A stretch of 37,595 nt of DNA from Thaumasiovibrio sp043421945 (GTDB lineage Bacteria > Pseudomonadota > Gammaproteobacteria > Enterobacterales > Vibrionaceae). The notes under the pieces are model-generated. The model did not search any database. It was not told where the DNA came from and was given only the letters and a program-made list of their open reading frames with translations. Below are positions 1 through 8,061 of the stretch, one piece after another. A program made the position numbers and the translations under genes. Where the stretch lies: the NCBI GenBank assembly GCA_043421945.1, contig JBHOGO010000042.1, positions 1-37,595 of the forward strand, given 5' to 3'. How positions within the stretch are numbered: the first letter of the stretch is position 1; each line of letters opens with the position of its first letter.

Positions 1-107
1 AGAGAAGCCATCACTTAACATCACAAACACAGAAAAATCAGGATTGATGGCGATGGCTTAAACCGATCTCAGGTTAATTAGGTATCAGTGATCCAATGAT
101 CAAAAGG

Positions 108-146
108 AAAGCCACGTTGACTCAGCAGTCAACGTGGCTTTTTGTT
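108..146. terminator. Strong intrinsic terminator hairpin
   Basis: A perfect 12-bp stem (111-122 pairing with 127-138) encloses a 4-base loop and is followed on the plus strand by TTTTTGTTTTG. The T-run favours termination of plus-strand transcripts entering from the left edge. The minus-strand side carries a shorter T-rich stretch (TTTCCTTTTG), so the hairpin could also end the hemW message. Bases 1-107 hold no identifiable gene; short open frames there stop at 18, 45 and 61, and one could be the tail of a gene lying outside the window. Confidence 0.85.
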
Positions 147-164
147 TTGAGCACTTGTTTAGCG

Positions 165-1325
165 TTACTCTTCGTCGTCTTCACCCACAAACAGGGCGAT
201 CAGATCATTAAAGAATAGCTGTCCCTTTGGCGTGATATGCCAGTGCGTCGCATCTTCAGTAATAAGCTTATCGTCGATAGCATTCGCAATGCTGCTCGCA
301 ATGACACTATTCGGTAGACCCGTTCGCTGTGTAAACTCTGCTTTTGGGCAAGGCTCAACGAGGCGAAAGCGATTCATGAAAAACTCGAAGGGGCGGTCTT
401 CCGCGATGACCTCAGTTTCTTGATCAAGATAGGGCTTGAGTAAGTTGAGGTACCCACGTGGGTGTTTAACCTTAACGGTACGTACGATTCTGCCATCTTC
501 AAAGCTCACTTTGCCGTGCGAGCCACAGCCTATACCGAGATAGTCGCCGAAACGCCAGTAATTGAGGTTGTGCTGGCACTGCTTGCCGGGCTTGCTATAG
601 CCTGAAATCTCATACTGTACATACCCAGCCTGCGAGAGCTTTTCGTTGCCTTGTTCAAAGATATCCCAAAGGTCGTCATCGTCAGGTAGCTGAGGGGGCT
701 TAGAGTAAAACAGAGTATTAGGCTCGATGGTGAGCTGATACCAAGATAAGTGCGGTGGATTTAGCGCGATGGCTTGATCGAGGTCGCTAAGAGCTTGTGC
801 AGGTGATTGGTCGGGTAAGCCATGCATTAAGTCGAGGTTAAAACTATTGAGTCCCGCTTCTGTTGCCAGATTTGCGGCACGAATAGCTTCTTTACTGCCG
901 TGGATACGGCCAAGACGTTTTAGTTTACTGTCTTCAAACGACTGAACGCCGATAGAGATACGGTTGATCCCCGCTTTCCTATAAGCGATAAAGCGATCAG
1001 CTTCGACGGTGCCTGGGTTGGCCTCCATCGTGATTTCTATCTGCTCTGAAAAAGGAATTTGACGCTCTATCCCTTTTAATAGGCGCTCAATTTCTTGCGG
1101 AGAGATCAAGCTTGGTGTGCCACCACCGATAAAGATCGAATGCAGCGGACGAGGCGTGAGTGCCAGTCGCTGAATATCAGTGGCAAGGTCATCGAGCAGT
1201 GCATCAATGTACTGATGCTCAGGGATCTCTGCTTTCAGTGCGTGAGAGTTAAAATCGCAATAAGGGCATTTTTGTACACACCATGGGATGTGGACATATA
1301 AGCTTAGCGGTGGTGGCGTGATCAT
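165..1325 (-). CDS. hemW: HemW, radical SAM heme chaperone
   Basis: HemW binds heme and transfers it to target proteins; it was long annotated as a coproporphyrinogen oxidase but lacks that activity. The 386-residue product has the radical-SAM Cys triad C16-x3-C20-x2-C23 followed by Asp-Phe, a GGGTPS SAM-binding motif at about 67-72, and the HNxxYW motif at about 252-257 linked to heme binding. Phe rather than a fourth Cys after the CxxxCxxC is typical of HemW as opposed to HemN. The ATG overlaps the rdgB stop codon as ATGA, so the two are probably translationally coupled in one minus-strand operon. Length agrees with the family (about 380 residues). Confidence 0.95.
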   Translation of the reverse strand: MITPPPLSLYVHIPWCVQKCPYCDFNSHALKAEIPEHQYIDALLDDLATDIQRLALTPRPLHSIFIGGGTPSLISPQEIERLLKGIERQIPFSEQIEITMEANPGTVEADRFIAYRKAGINRISIGVQSFEDSKLKRLGRIHGSKEAIRAANLATEAGLNSFNLDLMHGLPDQSPAQALSDLDQAIALNPPHLSWYQLTIEPNTLFYSKPPQLPDDDDLWDIFEQGNEKLSQAGYVQYEISGYSKPGKQCQHNLNYWRFGDYLGIGCGSHGKVSFEDGRIVRTVKVKHPRGYLNLLKPYLDQETEVIAEDRPFEFFMNRFRLVEPCPKAEFTQRTGLPNSVIASSIANAIDDKLITEDATHWHITPKGQLFFNDLIALFVGEDDEE

Positions 1326-1927
1326 TCACTGTCCTTCCATTCACTTCCCTTAAGGGCGATAAACAGTGCTTGAAGTGCTTTACCACGGTGTGAGAGTTGT
1401 CGCTTTTGCTCTGGAAGCAGTTCTGCAGCGACGCAATCGAATGCAGGAACTTGGAAAATAGGGTCATATCCGAACCCTTGATCTCCAGCGGCTTGTTCGG
1501 CGATTTCACCTTCCCAGCTACCATGACAAATCAGTGGTGTCGGATCATTTTCATGACGCATGAATACGAGGACACAGTGGAAGCGTGCACGGCGATTCGT
1601 TTGACCTTTCATCGCGTTGAGTAACTTATCAATGTTGTCTTGGTCGGAGGCATCTGCTCCCGCATAGCGTGCAGAATAAACCCCAGGAGCGCCTTGTAGC
1701 GCATCAACCTCTAAGCCTGAGTCATCGGCAATCGCCGGTAGTCCAGTCTCTTTAGCGGCATGGCGTGCTTTAATAATGGCATTTTCAACGAAGGTAGTGC
1801 CTGTTTCAGCAACGTCTGAGACTTTGTATTCACTCTGCGCACTCACGTCAAAGCCAAACTCTGCTAATAAGTTAGCCATCTCGCGTACTTTGCCTTGATT
1901 GCCGGTCGCCAATACCAATTTAGACAT
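1322..1927 (-). CDS. rdgB: RdgB/HAM1 non-canonical purine NTP pyrophosphatase
   Basis: This enzyme hydrolyses dITP, ITP and XTP to monophosphates, keeping deaminated purines out of DNA and RNA. I chose the ATG at 1927, giving 201 residues that open MSKLVLATGNQGKV, the canonical family N-terminus with the T/SGNxxK substrate loop. A frame extension to a TTG at 1951 adds eight residues with no family support. The catalytic DDSGL segment, the ARYAG segment and the C-terminal SHRGKA motif are all visible. A GGA about 9 bases before the ATG can act as ribosome binding site. The stop overlaps the hemW start by 4 bases. Confidence 0.94.
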   Translation of the reverse strand: MSKLVLATGNQGKVREMANLLAEFGFDVSAQSEYKVSDVAETGTTFVENAIIKARHAAKETGLPAIADDSGLEVDALQGAPGVYSARYAGADASDQDNIDKLLNAMKGQTNRRARFHCVLVFMRHENDPTPLICHGSWEGEIAEQAAGDQGFGYDPIFQVPAFDCVAAELLPEQKRQLSHRGKALQALFIALKGSEWKDSE

Positions 1928-1973
1928 TTGATTTGTTCCATCTGTGGTCAATAGTGCGCGTAGTGTAGCGATA

Positions 1974-1999
1974 GCGCCGCTTTAGGGGAAGGGCGGCGC
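1974..1999. repeat. GC-rich inverted repeat between DUF4426 and rdgB
   Basis: GCGCCGC (1974-1980) pairs perfectly with GCGGCGC (1993-1999) across a 12-base loop. It lies in the 113-bp space between the DUF4426 gene and rdgB on the minus strand. No T-run follows in either direction, so it does not look like a standard intrinsic terminator; RNA processing or stability is possible. Confidence 0.5.
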
Positions 2000-2040
2000 G
2001 AAAGACTGGGGCAGTCGTACCCGATGAGAGATATCAGAGA

Positions 2041-2469
2041 TTAGTTATCAGTGTAAAACGTTTGCTGAAAATTCAGTTGGTTAGTTACACCACCCAGTGT
2101 CGTGACATTGATGCTGATTTTAAACTGCTCTTCATTGGTGTGAGGCAACTCAGCAAGGTAATAGATCGCCTGACCTTCTCGGACTTCGCGAAACTTGAGC
2201 GTCGTCTTGTGACCAATCAAATTGACCGCTTCTCCATGAAGGGCGGCATTAACCGCCTCATTGCTGTTCTGGCGGTCAAGGACTGATATATTGAGTAACG
2301 CAGCGTATTTACTTCGCTGGATTTGATAGTTGTTGGCTATCTCTGCGGTTAAGAAAGTGGTTGGGATAGCAGAGTAGTGCACTTCTAAGTTGTCGAACAG
2401 TTCGAACTGCTCAGCATGGGCATGCAGACTGCTGATGAGTAATATCATGATGGCAATGCATTTTTTCAT
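2041..2469 (-). CDS. DUF4426 secreted protein
   Basis: A 142-residue protein of unknown function matching the DUF4426 family by its sequence and its position between yggU and rdgB. The N-terminus MKKCIAIMILLISS is a Sec signal peptide with a probable AHA/E cleavage site near residue 19, so the mature protein should be periplasmic or otherwise extracytoplasmic; no lipobox is seen. The start was decided by the ribosome binding site: AGGAG directly abuts the ATG at 2475, which leaves no spacing, but stands 6 bases before the ATG at 2469. The rest is predicted beta-rich, with no catalytic motif that I recognise. Confidence 0.82.
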   Translation of the reverse strand: MKKCIAIMILLISSLHAHAEQFELFDNLEVHYSAIPTTFLTAEIANNYQIQRSKYAALLNISVLDRQNSNEAVNAALHGEAVNLIGHKTTLKFREVREGQAIYYLAELPHTNEEQFKISINVTTLGGVTNQLNFQQTFYTDN

Positions 2470-2627
2470 CTTCATCTCCTAGATGTCGATAACCCCGTTC
2501 TGTGCTGGGGGAGGTGACGATGTTTAGGATATGCCTCATCGGACTTATCCTTTCGTCAATAAGTGCCTAATGGCTAGAAAATATCTTATGGAGAGAACAG
2601 TCTAGTCGTTAGGGCGTGCTAGAAATA

Positions 2628-2649
2628 AAGACCAGATCCCTCTGGTCTT
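2628..2649 (-). terminator. Terminator-like hairpin after yggU
   Basis: A perfect 9-bp stem (2628-2636 with 2641-2649) has a 4-base loop and is followed on the minus strand by TTTATTTC. It lies about 60 bp beyond the yggU stop and would end the yggS-proC-yggT-yggU transcript before the DUF4426 gene, whose promoter probably lies in 2470-2627. Confidence 0.65.
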
Positions 2650-2711
2650 CTTACACTGTTTACCTGATTTCACGGTACGCTTGATAGCATGAACCTATAA
2701 GTGAGTTCATC

Positions 2712-3023
2712 TTACGGGCTTGGTGGTGTTGTGGTGTCGAGTAGCTCAGCAACATTGCTAGGAAGCTGTGTTGGTGATGCTATCCGAACCAATTTATGCC
2801 TGCCAAGTTCGCCCTTCTCAATGCATACCGCCCCTTTTGATACCTTAAATTGCTTTGCAAGGTATTTGGTCAAGTGGGCATTGGCTTTGCCATCGACCGG
2901 AGGGGCAGTGATAGCGACTTTAAACTCGTCGCCATGTAAGCCAACCAAGTTATCTCGGCTGGCTTTGGGTTGGATATACAACCTGAGTATCAGATCGTTA
3001 TCCTGCCAGTAAACGGCACTCAT
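2712..3023 (-). CDS. yggU: YggU/DUF167 family protein
   Basis: A 103-residue small conserved protein of the DUF167 (YggU) family, whose biochemical function is not established. The family signature is visible: a basic YIQPKASRD segment near residue 16 and the ITAPPVDGKAN core near residue 37, followed by VSKGAV and GxxGRHKLVRI segments. Typical length is 95-105 residues. It follows yggT by 47 bp on the same strand, an order conserved across gammaproteobacteria, and is probably the last gene of the yggS-proC-yggT-yggU unit. Confidence 0.92.
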   Translation of the reverse strand: MSAVYWQDNDLILRLYIQPKASRDNLVGLHGDEFKVAITAPPVDGKANAHLTKYLAKQFKVSKGAVCIEKGELGRHKLVRIASPTQLPSNVAELLDTTTPPSP

Positions 3024-3070
3024 GTGGCTTACCTATTTATCACTTAACGCTTTATTATCTAGCGAGCGAG

Positions 3071-3640
3071 TTATAGCGCAAACCAGATTTGCCCCATGGA
3101 TACCGAGCTTAATAGGTCACCAATGAGAGAATTCGCGAATTGGATACCAATAAATAGCACCAAGAAGCTTAAATCAAAAATACCGACAGTTGGGATTACG
3201 CGACGCAATGGTGCCGTAATGGGATCGGTCAGTTGGTGGAATACCAATTCAATAGGGTTACGTCCTTGGCTTATCCAGCTAAGAATGGCGCGAGCAATCA
3301 ATACGTATAGCAACAAGGTGCCTGTTGTTTTGACTAAGCCAAGCAGTGCCGCAACCGGTAAAGGACTAAAGCTAAAGCCACTTAACGAGGTGAGCACAAA
3401 CAGCTTTAACATAATCAACAGGTACGCAAAGCTAATGGTGGCAAGATCGAAAGGACCTACCGCGGGAATGAAGCGGCGCAGTGGCGCGACAATCGGTTGT
3501 GTTGCTTTCACGATAAATTGTGAGAATGGGTTATAAAAATCAGCGCGAGCCCATTGTAGCCAAGCTCTTAGAATGACCACCATGATGTAGAGATCAAAAA
3601 GTTGAAACGCGATTTGGATTAAAAATTGAACTGAATTCAT
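3071..3640 (-). CDS. yggT: YggT family membrane protein
   Basis: A 189-residue integral membrane protein with two tandem YGGT domains of about 90 residues, each having a hydrophobic helix, a loop with an RAWLQW/RAILSW-like segment and a conserved PLRRFIP or PLRRVIP segment followed by a second helix. The repeat of PIVAPLRRFIP and PITAPLRRVIP makes the internal duplication obvious. Members have been linked to osmotic tolerance and cell shape or division in various bacteria; the exact role here is unknown. AGGTAG precedes the ATG. It starts 16 bp after the proC stop. Confidence 0.92.
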   Translation of the reverse strand: MNSVQFLIQIAFQLFDLYIMVVILRAWLQWARADFYNPFSQFIVKATQPIVAPLRRFIPAVGPFDLATISFAYLLIMLKLFVLTSLSGFSFSPLPVAALLGLVKTTGTLLLYVLIARAILSWISQGRNPIELVFHQLTDPITAPLRRVIPTVGIFDLSFLVLFIGIQFANSLIGDLLSSVSMGQIWFAL

Positions 3641-3656
3641 ATTCTACCTTGTCAAA

Positions 3657-4475
3657 CTAAAACAGTTTTTCCATTTCCTCAGCACGACTTACCGCAGCCT
3701 GCATGGCCTTGGATACCGTCTCGCTAAGTTGATGTTCTTCAAATGTACGGATTGCTTCCGCTGTTGTACCACCTTTCGAGGTGACTTGAGCGCGTAATGT
3801 TGCCAGATCGAGACCTGCGTTTTCTTTTACCATCGCCGCCGCACCTAGCGCTGATTGTTGCACTAACTCACGCGCCGTCGATTCGTCAAAGCCTTGTGCC
3901 ATCGCCTCTTTTTGCATCGCCTCCATAAACAAGAAGAAGTATGCCGGAGAGCTGCCAGCCGCTGCAATAATATTATTGATCCCGCTTTCTTTTTCTACCC
4001 AAGAGACCTTGCCGACTGCCTGCATCAACGTATCTGCAAATGCTCGGTCACTATGAGGTAGTGAATTCGCTGAATATAAGCCGCTCATACCAAGACCTAA
4101 CAAACTCGGTGTGTTAGGCATGACGCGAACTAACTTTAGATGCTGCGCTAAGTACTCATCGTAACGCGCTGAGGTAATACCCGCAGCGATAGTTATCACC
4201 AGCTTAGATGATAAATCGAGAATTTGTAATGGCTTACAAACTTCTTCCATCATTTGTGGCTTCACGGCCAAGACGATGACATCAGCATCGTTGGCGGCTT
4301 GCAGATTATTGTCAGTGGTGTGGATACCATACTGGCTTTCCATTGGTTTGCGTCGTGTTTCGCTTGGCGCAGTCGCTGTGATCAATTCTGCTGGGTAGTC
4401 ACTATTAACGAGCCCCGCAATAATAGATCGCGCCATATTTCCCGCGCCTATAAAGGCAATACGTCTGTGTTCCAT
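3657..4475 (-). CDS. proC: Pyrroline-5-carboxylate reductase
   Basis: ProC reduces 1-pyrroline-5-carboxylate to L-proline with NAD(P)H, the last step of proline biosynthesis in the cytoplasm. The 272-residue protein begins with a Rossmann fold dinucleotide motif (IGAGNMA, residues 9-15). It carries VRVMPNTP in the middle of the chain and the C-terminal family signature SKGGTTAEAI in the dimerisation domain. Length matches E. coli ProC (269 residues). It lies between yggS and yggT; the 77-bp gap to yggS may hold a secondary promoter. Confidence 0.95.
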   Translation of the reverse strand: MEHRRIAFIGAGNMARSIIAGLVNSDYPAELITATAPSETRRKPMESQYGIHTTDNNLQAANDADVIVLAVKPQMMEEVCKPLQILDLSSKLVITIAAGITSARYDEYLAQHLKLVRVMPNTPSLLGLGMSGLYSANSLPHSDRAFADTLMQAVGKVSWVEKESGINNIIAAAGSSPAYFFLFMEAMQKEAMAQGFDESTARELVQQSALGAAAMVKENAGLDLATLRAQVTSKGGTTAEAIRTFEEHQLSETVSKAMQAAVSRAEEMEKLF

Positions 4476-4552
4476 GATACGTTACCTATTTTCAGTCCTG
4501 ATAATGTTTAACCACATATGGTTACTATTCTTGCACACGTTGATGAACGTCA

Positions 4553-5254
4553 TTATTTGTAATCGCGCGCGCCAAACAGAGCAGTGCCGATACGCACCAT
4601 GGTACTGCCTGCGGCAATGGCGGCATCCATATCACCACTCATCCCCATCGATAGCGTATCCATGTGTGGGTGAGCGGGGAGAAGCTGCTGTAGCGTCTCG
4701 GTCAGTTGCGAGAATGCCCGTAGTTGGCTGTCATAGTCATCTGCACGCTCGGGAATAGACATTAAGCCGCGGAGCTGAAGATTGGGTAGTGTGGCAATAC
4801 TTGCCGCTAATTCAGCGACAGATTTTGCATCAGCCCCTGATTTACTCGCCTCACCGCTGGTGTTGATCTGCAGTAGCACCTGTAAAGGAGGCAGGTCTGC
4901 AGGGCGTTGATCGTTGAGTCGTTTTGCTATTTTTTCGCGATCGACAGAGTGTACCCAATCAAAATGTTCAGCAATGTGTTTGGTCTTATTAGATTGAATG
5001 GGGCCGATGAAGTGCCATTTCAATTGGTCTCTGTGTGGTGTTTGCGCAAAATGCTGGACCTTTTCAACGCCTTCTTGAACGTAATTCTCACCAAAGGCAA
5101 GCTGTCCAGCATCAATGGCTTCTTGAACGGCATGAATGGGTTTTGTCTTGCTTACTGCGAGTAATTGCACTGAATCGGGTCTTCTGCCGCATTTTTCAGT
5201 TGCTAAGCGTATCTGATGAGTGATCTGCTCTATATTTTGTTTGATACTAGCCAT
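4553..5254 (-). CDS. yggS: YggS/PLPBP, pyridoxal phosphate homeostasis protein
   Basis: A fold-III PLP-binding protein that buffers pyridoxal 5'-phosphate and affects amino acid and keto acid balance; it has no known catalytic activity. The 233-residue chain shows LLAVSKTKP, in which Lys36 forms the PLP Schiff base. It also has FGENYVQE, WHFIGPIQSNK and the C-terminal SMGMSGDMDAAI and VRIGTALFG phosphate-binding segments. It is divergent from pilT with only 24 bp between the two start codons, so each promoter must overlap the opposite coding region. This divergence is conserved in many gammaproteobacteria. Confidence 0.95.
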   Translation of the reverse strand: MASIKQNIEQITHQIRLATEKCGRRPDSVQLLAVSKTKPIHAVQEAIDAGQLAFGENYVQEGVEKVQHFAQTPHRDQLKWHFIGPIQSNKTKHIAEHFDWVHSVDREKIAKRLNDQRPADLPPLQVLLQINTSGEASKSGADAKSVAELAASIATLPNLQLRGLMSIPERADDYDSQLRAFSQLTETLQQLLPAHPHMDTLSMGMSGDMDAAIAAGSTMVRIGTALFGARDYK

Positions 5255-5278
5255 AATTTTTATCTGCGGGGAATGTGA

Positions 5279-6319
5279 ATGGATATCACCGAATTATTGG
5301 ACTTTAGTGTAAAGCATAACGCCTCAGATCTGCACCTTTCAGCTGGGGTTCCCCCAATGATCCGTGTTGATGGTGATGTGCGAAAACTCAGTCTACCAGA
5401 ATTATCTCATGCAGAAGTGCATAAATTGGTGTTCGACATCATGAACGATTCTCAACGCCGCGAGTATGAAGAGAATCTCGAGTGTGACTTTTCTTTCGCG
5501 GTGCCAAATGTTGGGCGTTTTCGTGTTAATACGTTCCACCAAGCGCGTGGAGGGGCAGCCGTTTTTCGGACTATTCCAGAAAAAATACCGACATTAGAAG
5601 ATATTAAAGCACCAGAGATATTCCAAAATATCAGCGAACTACAAAAAGGGTTGGTGTTAGTGACAGGGCCGACGGGATCTGGTAAATCGACGACGTTAGC
5701 GGCGATGGTGAACTATATTAACCAGCGTTACAACCGCCATATATTGACCATTGAAGATCCGATCGAGTTTGTTCATCCCAGTCAAAAAAGCCTCGTGAAT
5801 CAGCGTGAAGTCCATCGTGATACTCACAGCTTTAATGCGGCGCTTCGTTCAGCATTGCGTGAAGATCCCGATGTAATTTTAGTGGGTGAGCTTCGTGATC
5901 AAGAGACGATTAGTTTGGCGCTAACGGCAGCGGAGACTGGCCACTTGGTGTTTGGTACCTTGCACACCAGTAGCGCAGCGAAAACGGTCGACCGGATTAT
6001 CGATGTCTTCCCAGGAAGTGAAAAATCGATGGTGCGTTCGATGCTTTCTGAGTCGCTGCGCGCGGTTATTTCTCAAACCTTAATGAAATGCACCAGCGGT
6101 GGTCGTGTCGCTGGGCATGAAATCATGCTGGCAACACCTGCCATTCGAAATTTGATTCGTGAAGATAAAGTCGCTCAGATGTACTCCATGATTCAAACCG
6201 GATCGAGTCAAGGTATGCAGACTATGGAGCAAGCAGCACGGTTACTTGTCGCTCAAGGGCTGGTTGAAGCAGAAGAGGCGCGTCGGAAGACGGCTGGTCC
6301 AAATACACAGCAATTGTAA
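5279..6319 (+). CDS. pilT: PilT, type IV pilus retraction ATPase
   Basis: PilT is the hexameric cytoplasmic motor that depolymerises type IV pili, powering twitching, DNA uptake and surface sensing. The 346-residue protein has the N-terminal PAS-like domain with a SDLHLSAG motif. The ATPase core follows: Walker A GPTGSGKST (130-138), Asp box EDPIE (159-163), Walker B with Glu204 (VGELRD) and His box ending GTLHT (about 216-230). The retraction motif AIRNLIRE (288-295) separates PilT from assembly ATPases. All catalytic residues are intact. It is followed by pilU after 12 bp. Confidence 0.97.
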   Translation: MDITELLDFSVKHNASDLHLSAGVPPMIRVDGDVRKLSLPELSHAEVHKLVFDIMNDSQRREYEENLECDFSFAVPNVGRFRVNTFHQARGGAAVFRTIPEKIPTLEDIKAPEIFQNISELQKGLVLVTGPTGSGKSTTLAAMVNYINQRYNRHILTIEDPIEFVHPSQKSLVNQREVHRDTHSFNAALRSALREDPDVILVGELRDQETISLALTAAETGHLVFGTLHTSSAAKTVDRIIDVFPGSEKSMVRSMLSESLRAVISQTLMKCTSGGRVAGHEIMLATPAIRNLIREDKVAQMYSMIQTGSSQGMQTMEQAARLLVAQGLVEAEEARRKTAGPNTQQL

Positions 6320-6331
6320 TAGGACATTCGC

Positions 6332-7450
6332 ATGCAGATTAATCAAGTTCTTGGGGAGATGGTTCAGGCGAAAGCGTCTGATCTTTATATTACGGTCGGT
6401 GCGCCGGCATTGTTAAAAATTAATGGACGACTGGAGCCATTTGGCGAAGAGCTATCACAGGCTGCAGTCAATATCATGCTTAACAATGTGATGGATGAAG
6501 CGAAGCTTGCTGAGTTTTTTGAATCACGAGAGGCGAACTTTGCCATTGTGCGTGACAGTGGGCGTTTCAGGGTAAGTGCGTTTTGGCAGCGTGATATGCC
6601 GGGGATGGTGATTCGACGAATTGAAACCAATATCCCTACCTTCAAGCAATTAACACTGCCGCGTGAAATGGAACACATGGTGATGTCGAAGCGTGGGTTG
6701 ATCCTCGTTGTGGGCGCAACGGGGTCGGGCAAGTCCACCTCGATGGCGGCAATGACAGGCTTTCGTAATGAGCATGCTAGTGGTCATATTCTTACGATTG
6801 AAGACCCCATTGAGTTTGTTCATGATCACCATAATTGCATTGTGACGCAGCGAGAAGTGGGTTTGGATACCGAGAGCTATGAAGTCGCGCTGAAAAACTC
6901 ATTGCGACAGGCGCCGGATATGATCCTCATTGGTGAGATTCGAACACCTGAAACTATGGAATATGCGATGATGTTTGCTGAGACCGGTCACCTCTGCATG
7001 GCGACATTGCATGCCAATAACGCTAACCAAGCTCTCGAGCGTATTTTGCATCTGGTCCCTAAAGAGCGTCGTGAGCAGTTTCTTTTTGATCTCTCTTTGA
7101 ATTTAAAATGTGTTATTGCTCAGCAGTTAATTCCTGATGCGAATGGGAAGGGGCGGCATGGCGCGTTTGAGTTGCTGATTAACACCCCAAGGATTTCAGA
7201 TTTAATTCGTCGTGGTGAGCTTCACGATTTAAAAGAGGTTATGCGTCGTGGTAATGAACAGGGAATGCGGACGTTTGATCAAGCGCTGTATGAACTGGTC
7301 AAAACAGGCAAAGTTTCCGAACTTGAAGCGCTGCATCATGCGGATTCAGAAAATGACCTTCGTTTGATGATAAAGCTGGGTAGTAGTGACGATAAGCCTA
7401 TCGATAACAAAGGTGGTAGCTTGAGCGACGTTACCATTGATATGGATTAG
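6332..7450 (+). CDS. pilU: PilU, PilT-like accessory retraction ATPase
   Basis: PilU is a PilT paralogue that in Vibrio and Pseudomonas works together with PilT for high-force pilus retraction. The 372-residue product has SDLYITVG near residue 16, Walker A GATGSGKST (128-136), an EDPIEF Asp box, a GEIRTPETME Walker B region and a MATLHANN His box. In place of the PilT motif it reads RISDLIRRGE. The acidic C-terminal tail of about 30 residues is typical of PilU and absent from PilT. It is co-transcribed with pilT and followed by a strong terminator. Confidence 0.96.
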   Translation: MQINQVLGEMVQAKASDLYITVGAPALLKINGRLEPFGEELSQAAVNIMLNNVMDEAKLAEFFESREANFAIVRDSGRFRVSAFWQRDMPGMVIRRIETNIPTFKQLTLPREMEHMVMSKRGLILVVGATGSGKSTSMAAMTGFRNEHASGHILTIEDPIEFVHDHHNCIVTQREVGLDTESYEVALKNSLRQAPDMILIGEIRTPETMEYAMMFAETGHLCMATLHANNANQALERILHLVPKERREQFLFDLSLNLKCVIAQQLIPDANGKGRHGAFELLINTPRISDLIRRGELHDLKEVMRRGNEQGMRTFDQALYELVKTGKVSELEALHHADSENDLRLMIKLGSSDDKPIDNKGGSLSDVTIDMD

Positions 7451-7471
7451 GTAAGAAAAAGGTCGTTAATA

Positions 7472-7498
7472 AAAACGGAGCGTGATGCTCCGTTTTTT
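7472..7498. terminator. Bidirectional terminator between pilU and DUF4870 gene
   Basis: A 10-bp perfect stem (7472-7481 with 7487-7496) has a 5-base loop, an A-run on the left and a T-run on the right. It sits between two convergent genes and is well formed for both directions. Just after it, TTTTCG is repeated three times in 7495-7512, giving extra U-rich sequence for the plus-strand transcript. Confidence 0.88.
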
Positions 7499-7524
7499 CG
7501 TTTTCGTTTTCGTTACGTTTGTTT

Positions 7525-7881
7525 CTACTTAATAAAACGGAAGCTTGCAGGGTAGCGCCACACAAGGCCGTCGTTTGCTTTAATCGCGCCGATGATAGCG
7601 AAAGCGATATTGGCAATGCCCAGAATGATAAAGCCGAGAGCACCAATAAGGACAAACGTCAGTACAAAACAGATGATTGAGTAGATAAACGCGGTGATGA
7701 GCCAGTTGACGACATTTTTACCGTGTTGGTCTATCTCTGGGTATTTATCTTTGTTGGTTGCCCACATGACAATGGGAATGATGAAACCAAACCCAGGGAT
7801 CATAAAGCCTGCTAGTTGGCTGATATGCAGTAAAAAACAGTAGGTATTTACTGCCATTCCCCAAGGTTTATTACTTTCCAT
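7525..7881 (-). CDS. DUF4870 (Tic20-like) membrane protein
   Basis: A 118-residue protein matching the DUF4870 family of small membrane proteins, function unknown. The hydrophobic profile suggests three to four transmembrane helices: about residues 13-40 with the motif GFMIPGFGFIIPIVMW, then a polar loop DKYPEIDQHGKNVVNW, which is the family's most conserved part, then about 60-105. The ATG at 7881 has GAGG about 8 bases upstream. It stands alone on the minus strand between pilU and ubiV. Confidence 0.85.
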   Translation of the reverse strand: MESNKPWGMAVNTYCFLLHISQLAGFMIPGFGFIIPIVMWATNKDKYPEIDQHGKNVVNWLITAFIYSIICFVLTFVLIGALGFIILGIANIAFAIIGAIKANDGLVWRYPASFRFIK

Positions 7882-8061
7882 CTCTCTTTAGCCTCTTCAT
7901 TTTCATATACGTTTTATGCACCGTTTGTGTGTGCGGCTTCTCCGCTTAAACACTCGCTTACAGTGCTAGGTGCATGTTCTGGTTAAGTTTAAGTGCGTCA
8001 CAATATCACTATTTGCTCACTGACTGATACACCCTATATCGGAGTCGGGAGATAACTGCGG

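Noticed and set aside
1..61. C-terminal end of a gene entering from the left
   Set aside because: Three plus-strand frames are open for 5 to 19 codons, too short to choose among, and no family ending is recognisable, although the following terminator would fit such a gene.
1927..1951. Longer RdgB from a TTG start
   Set aside because: The added residues are unlike the family, and the ATG at 1927 gives the canonical N-terminus.
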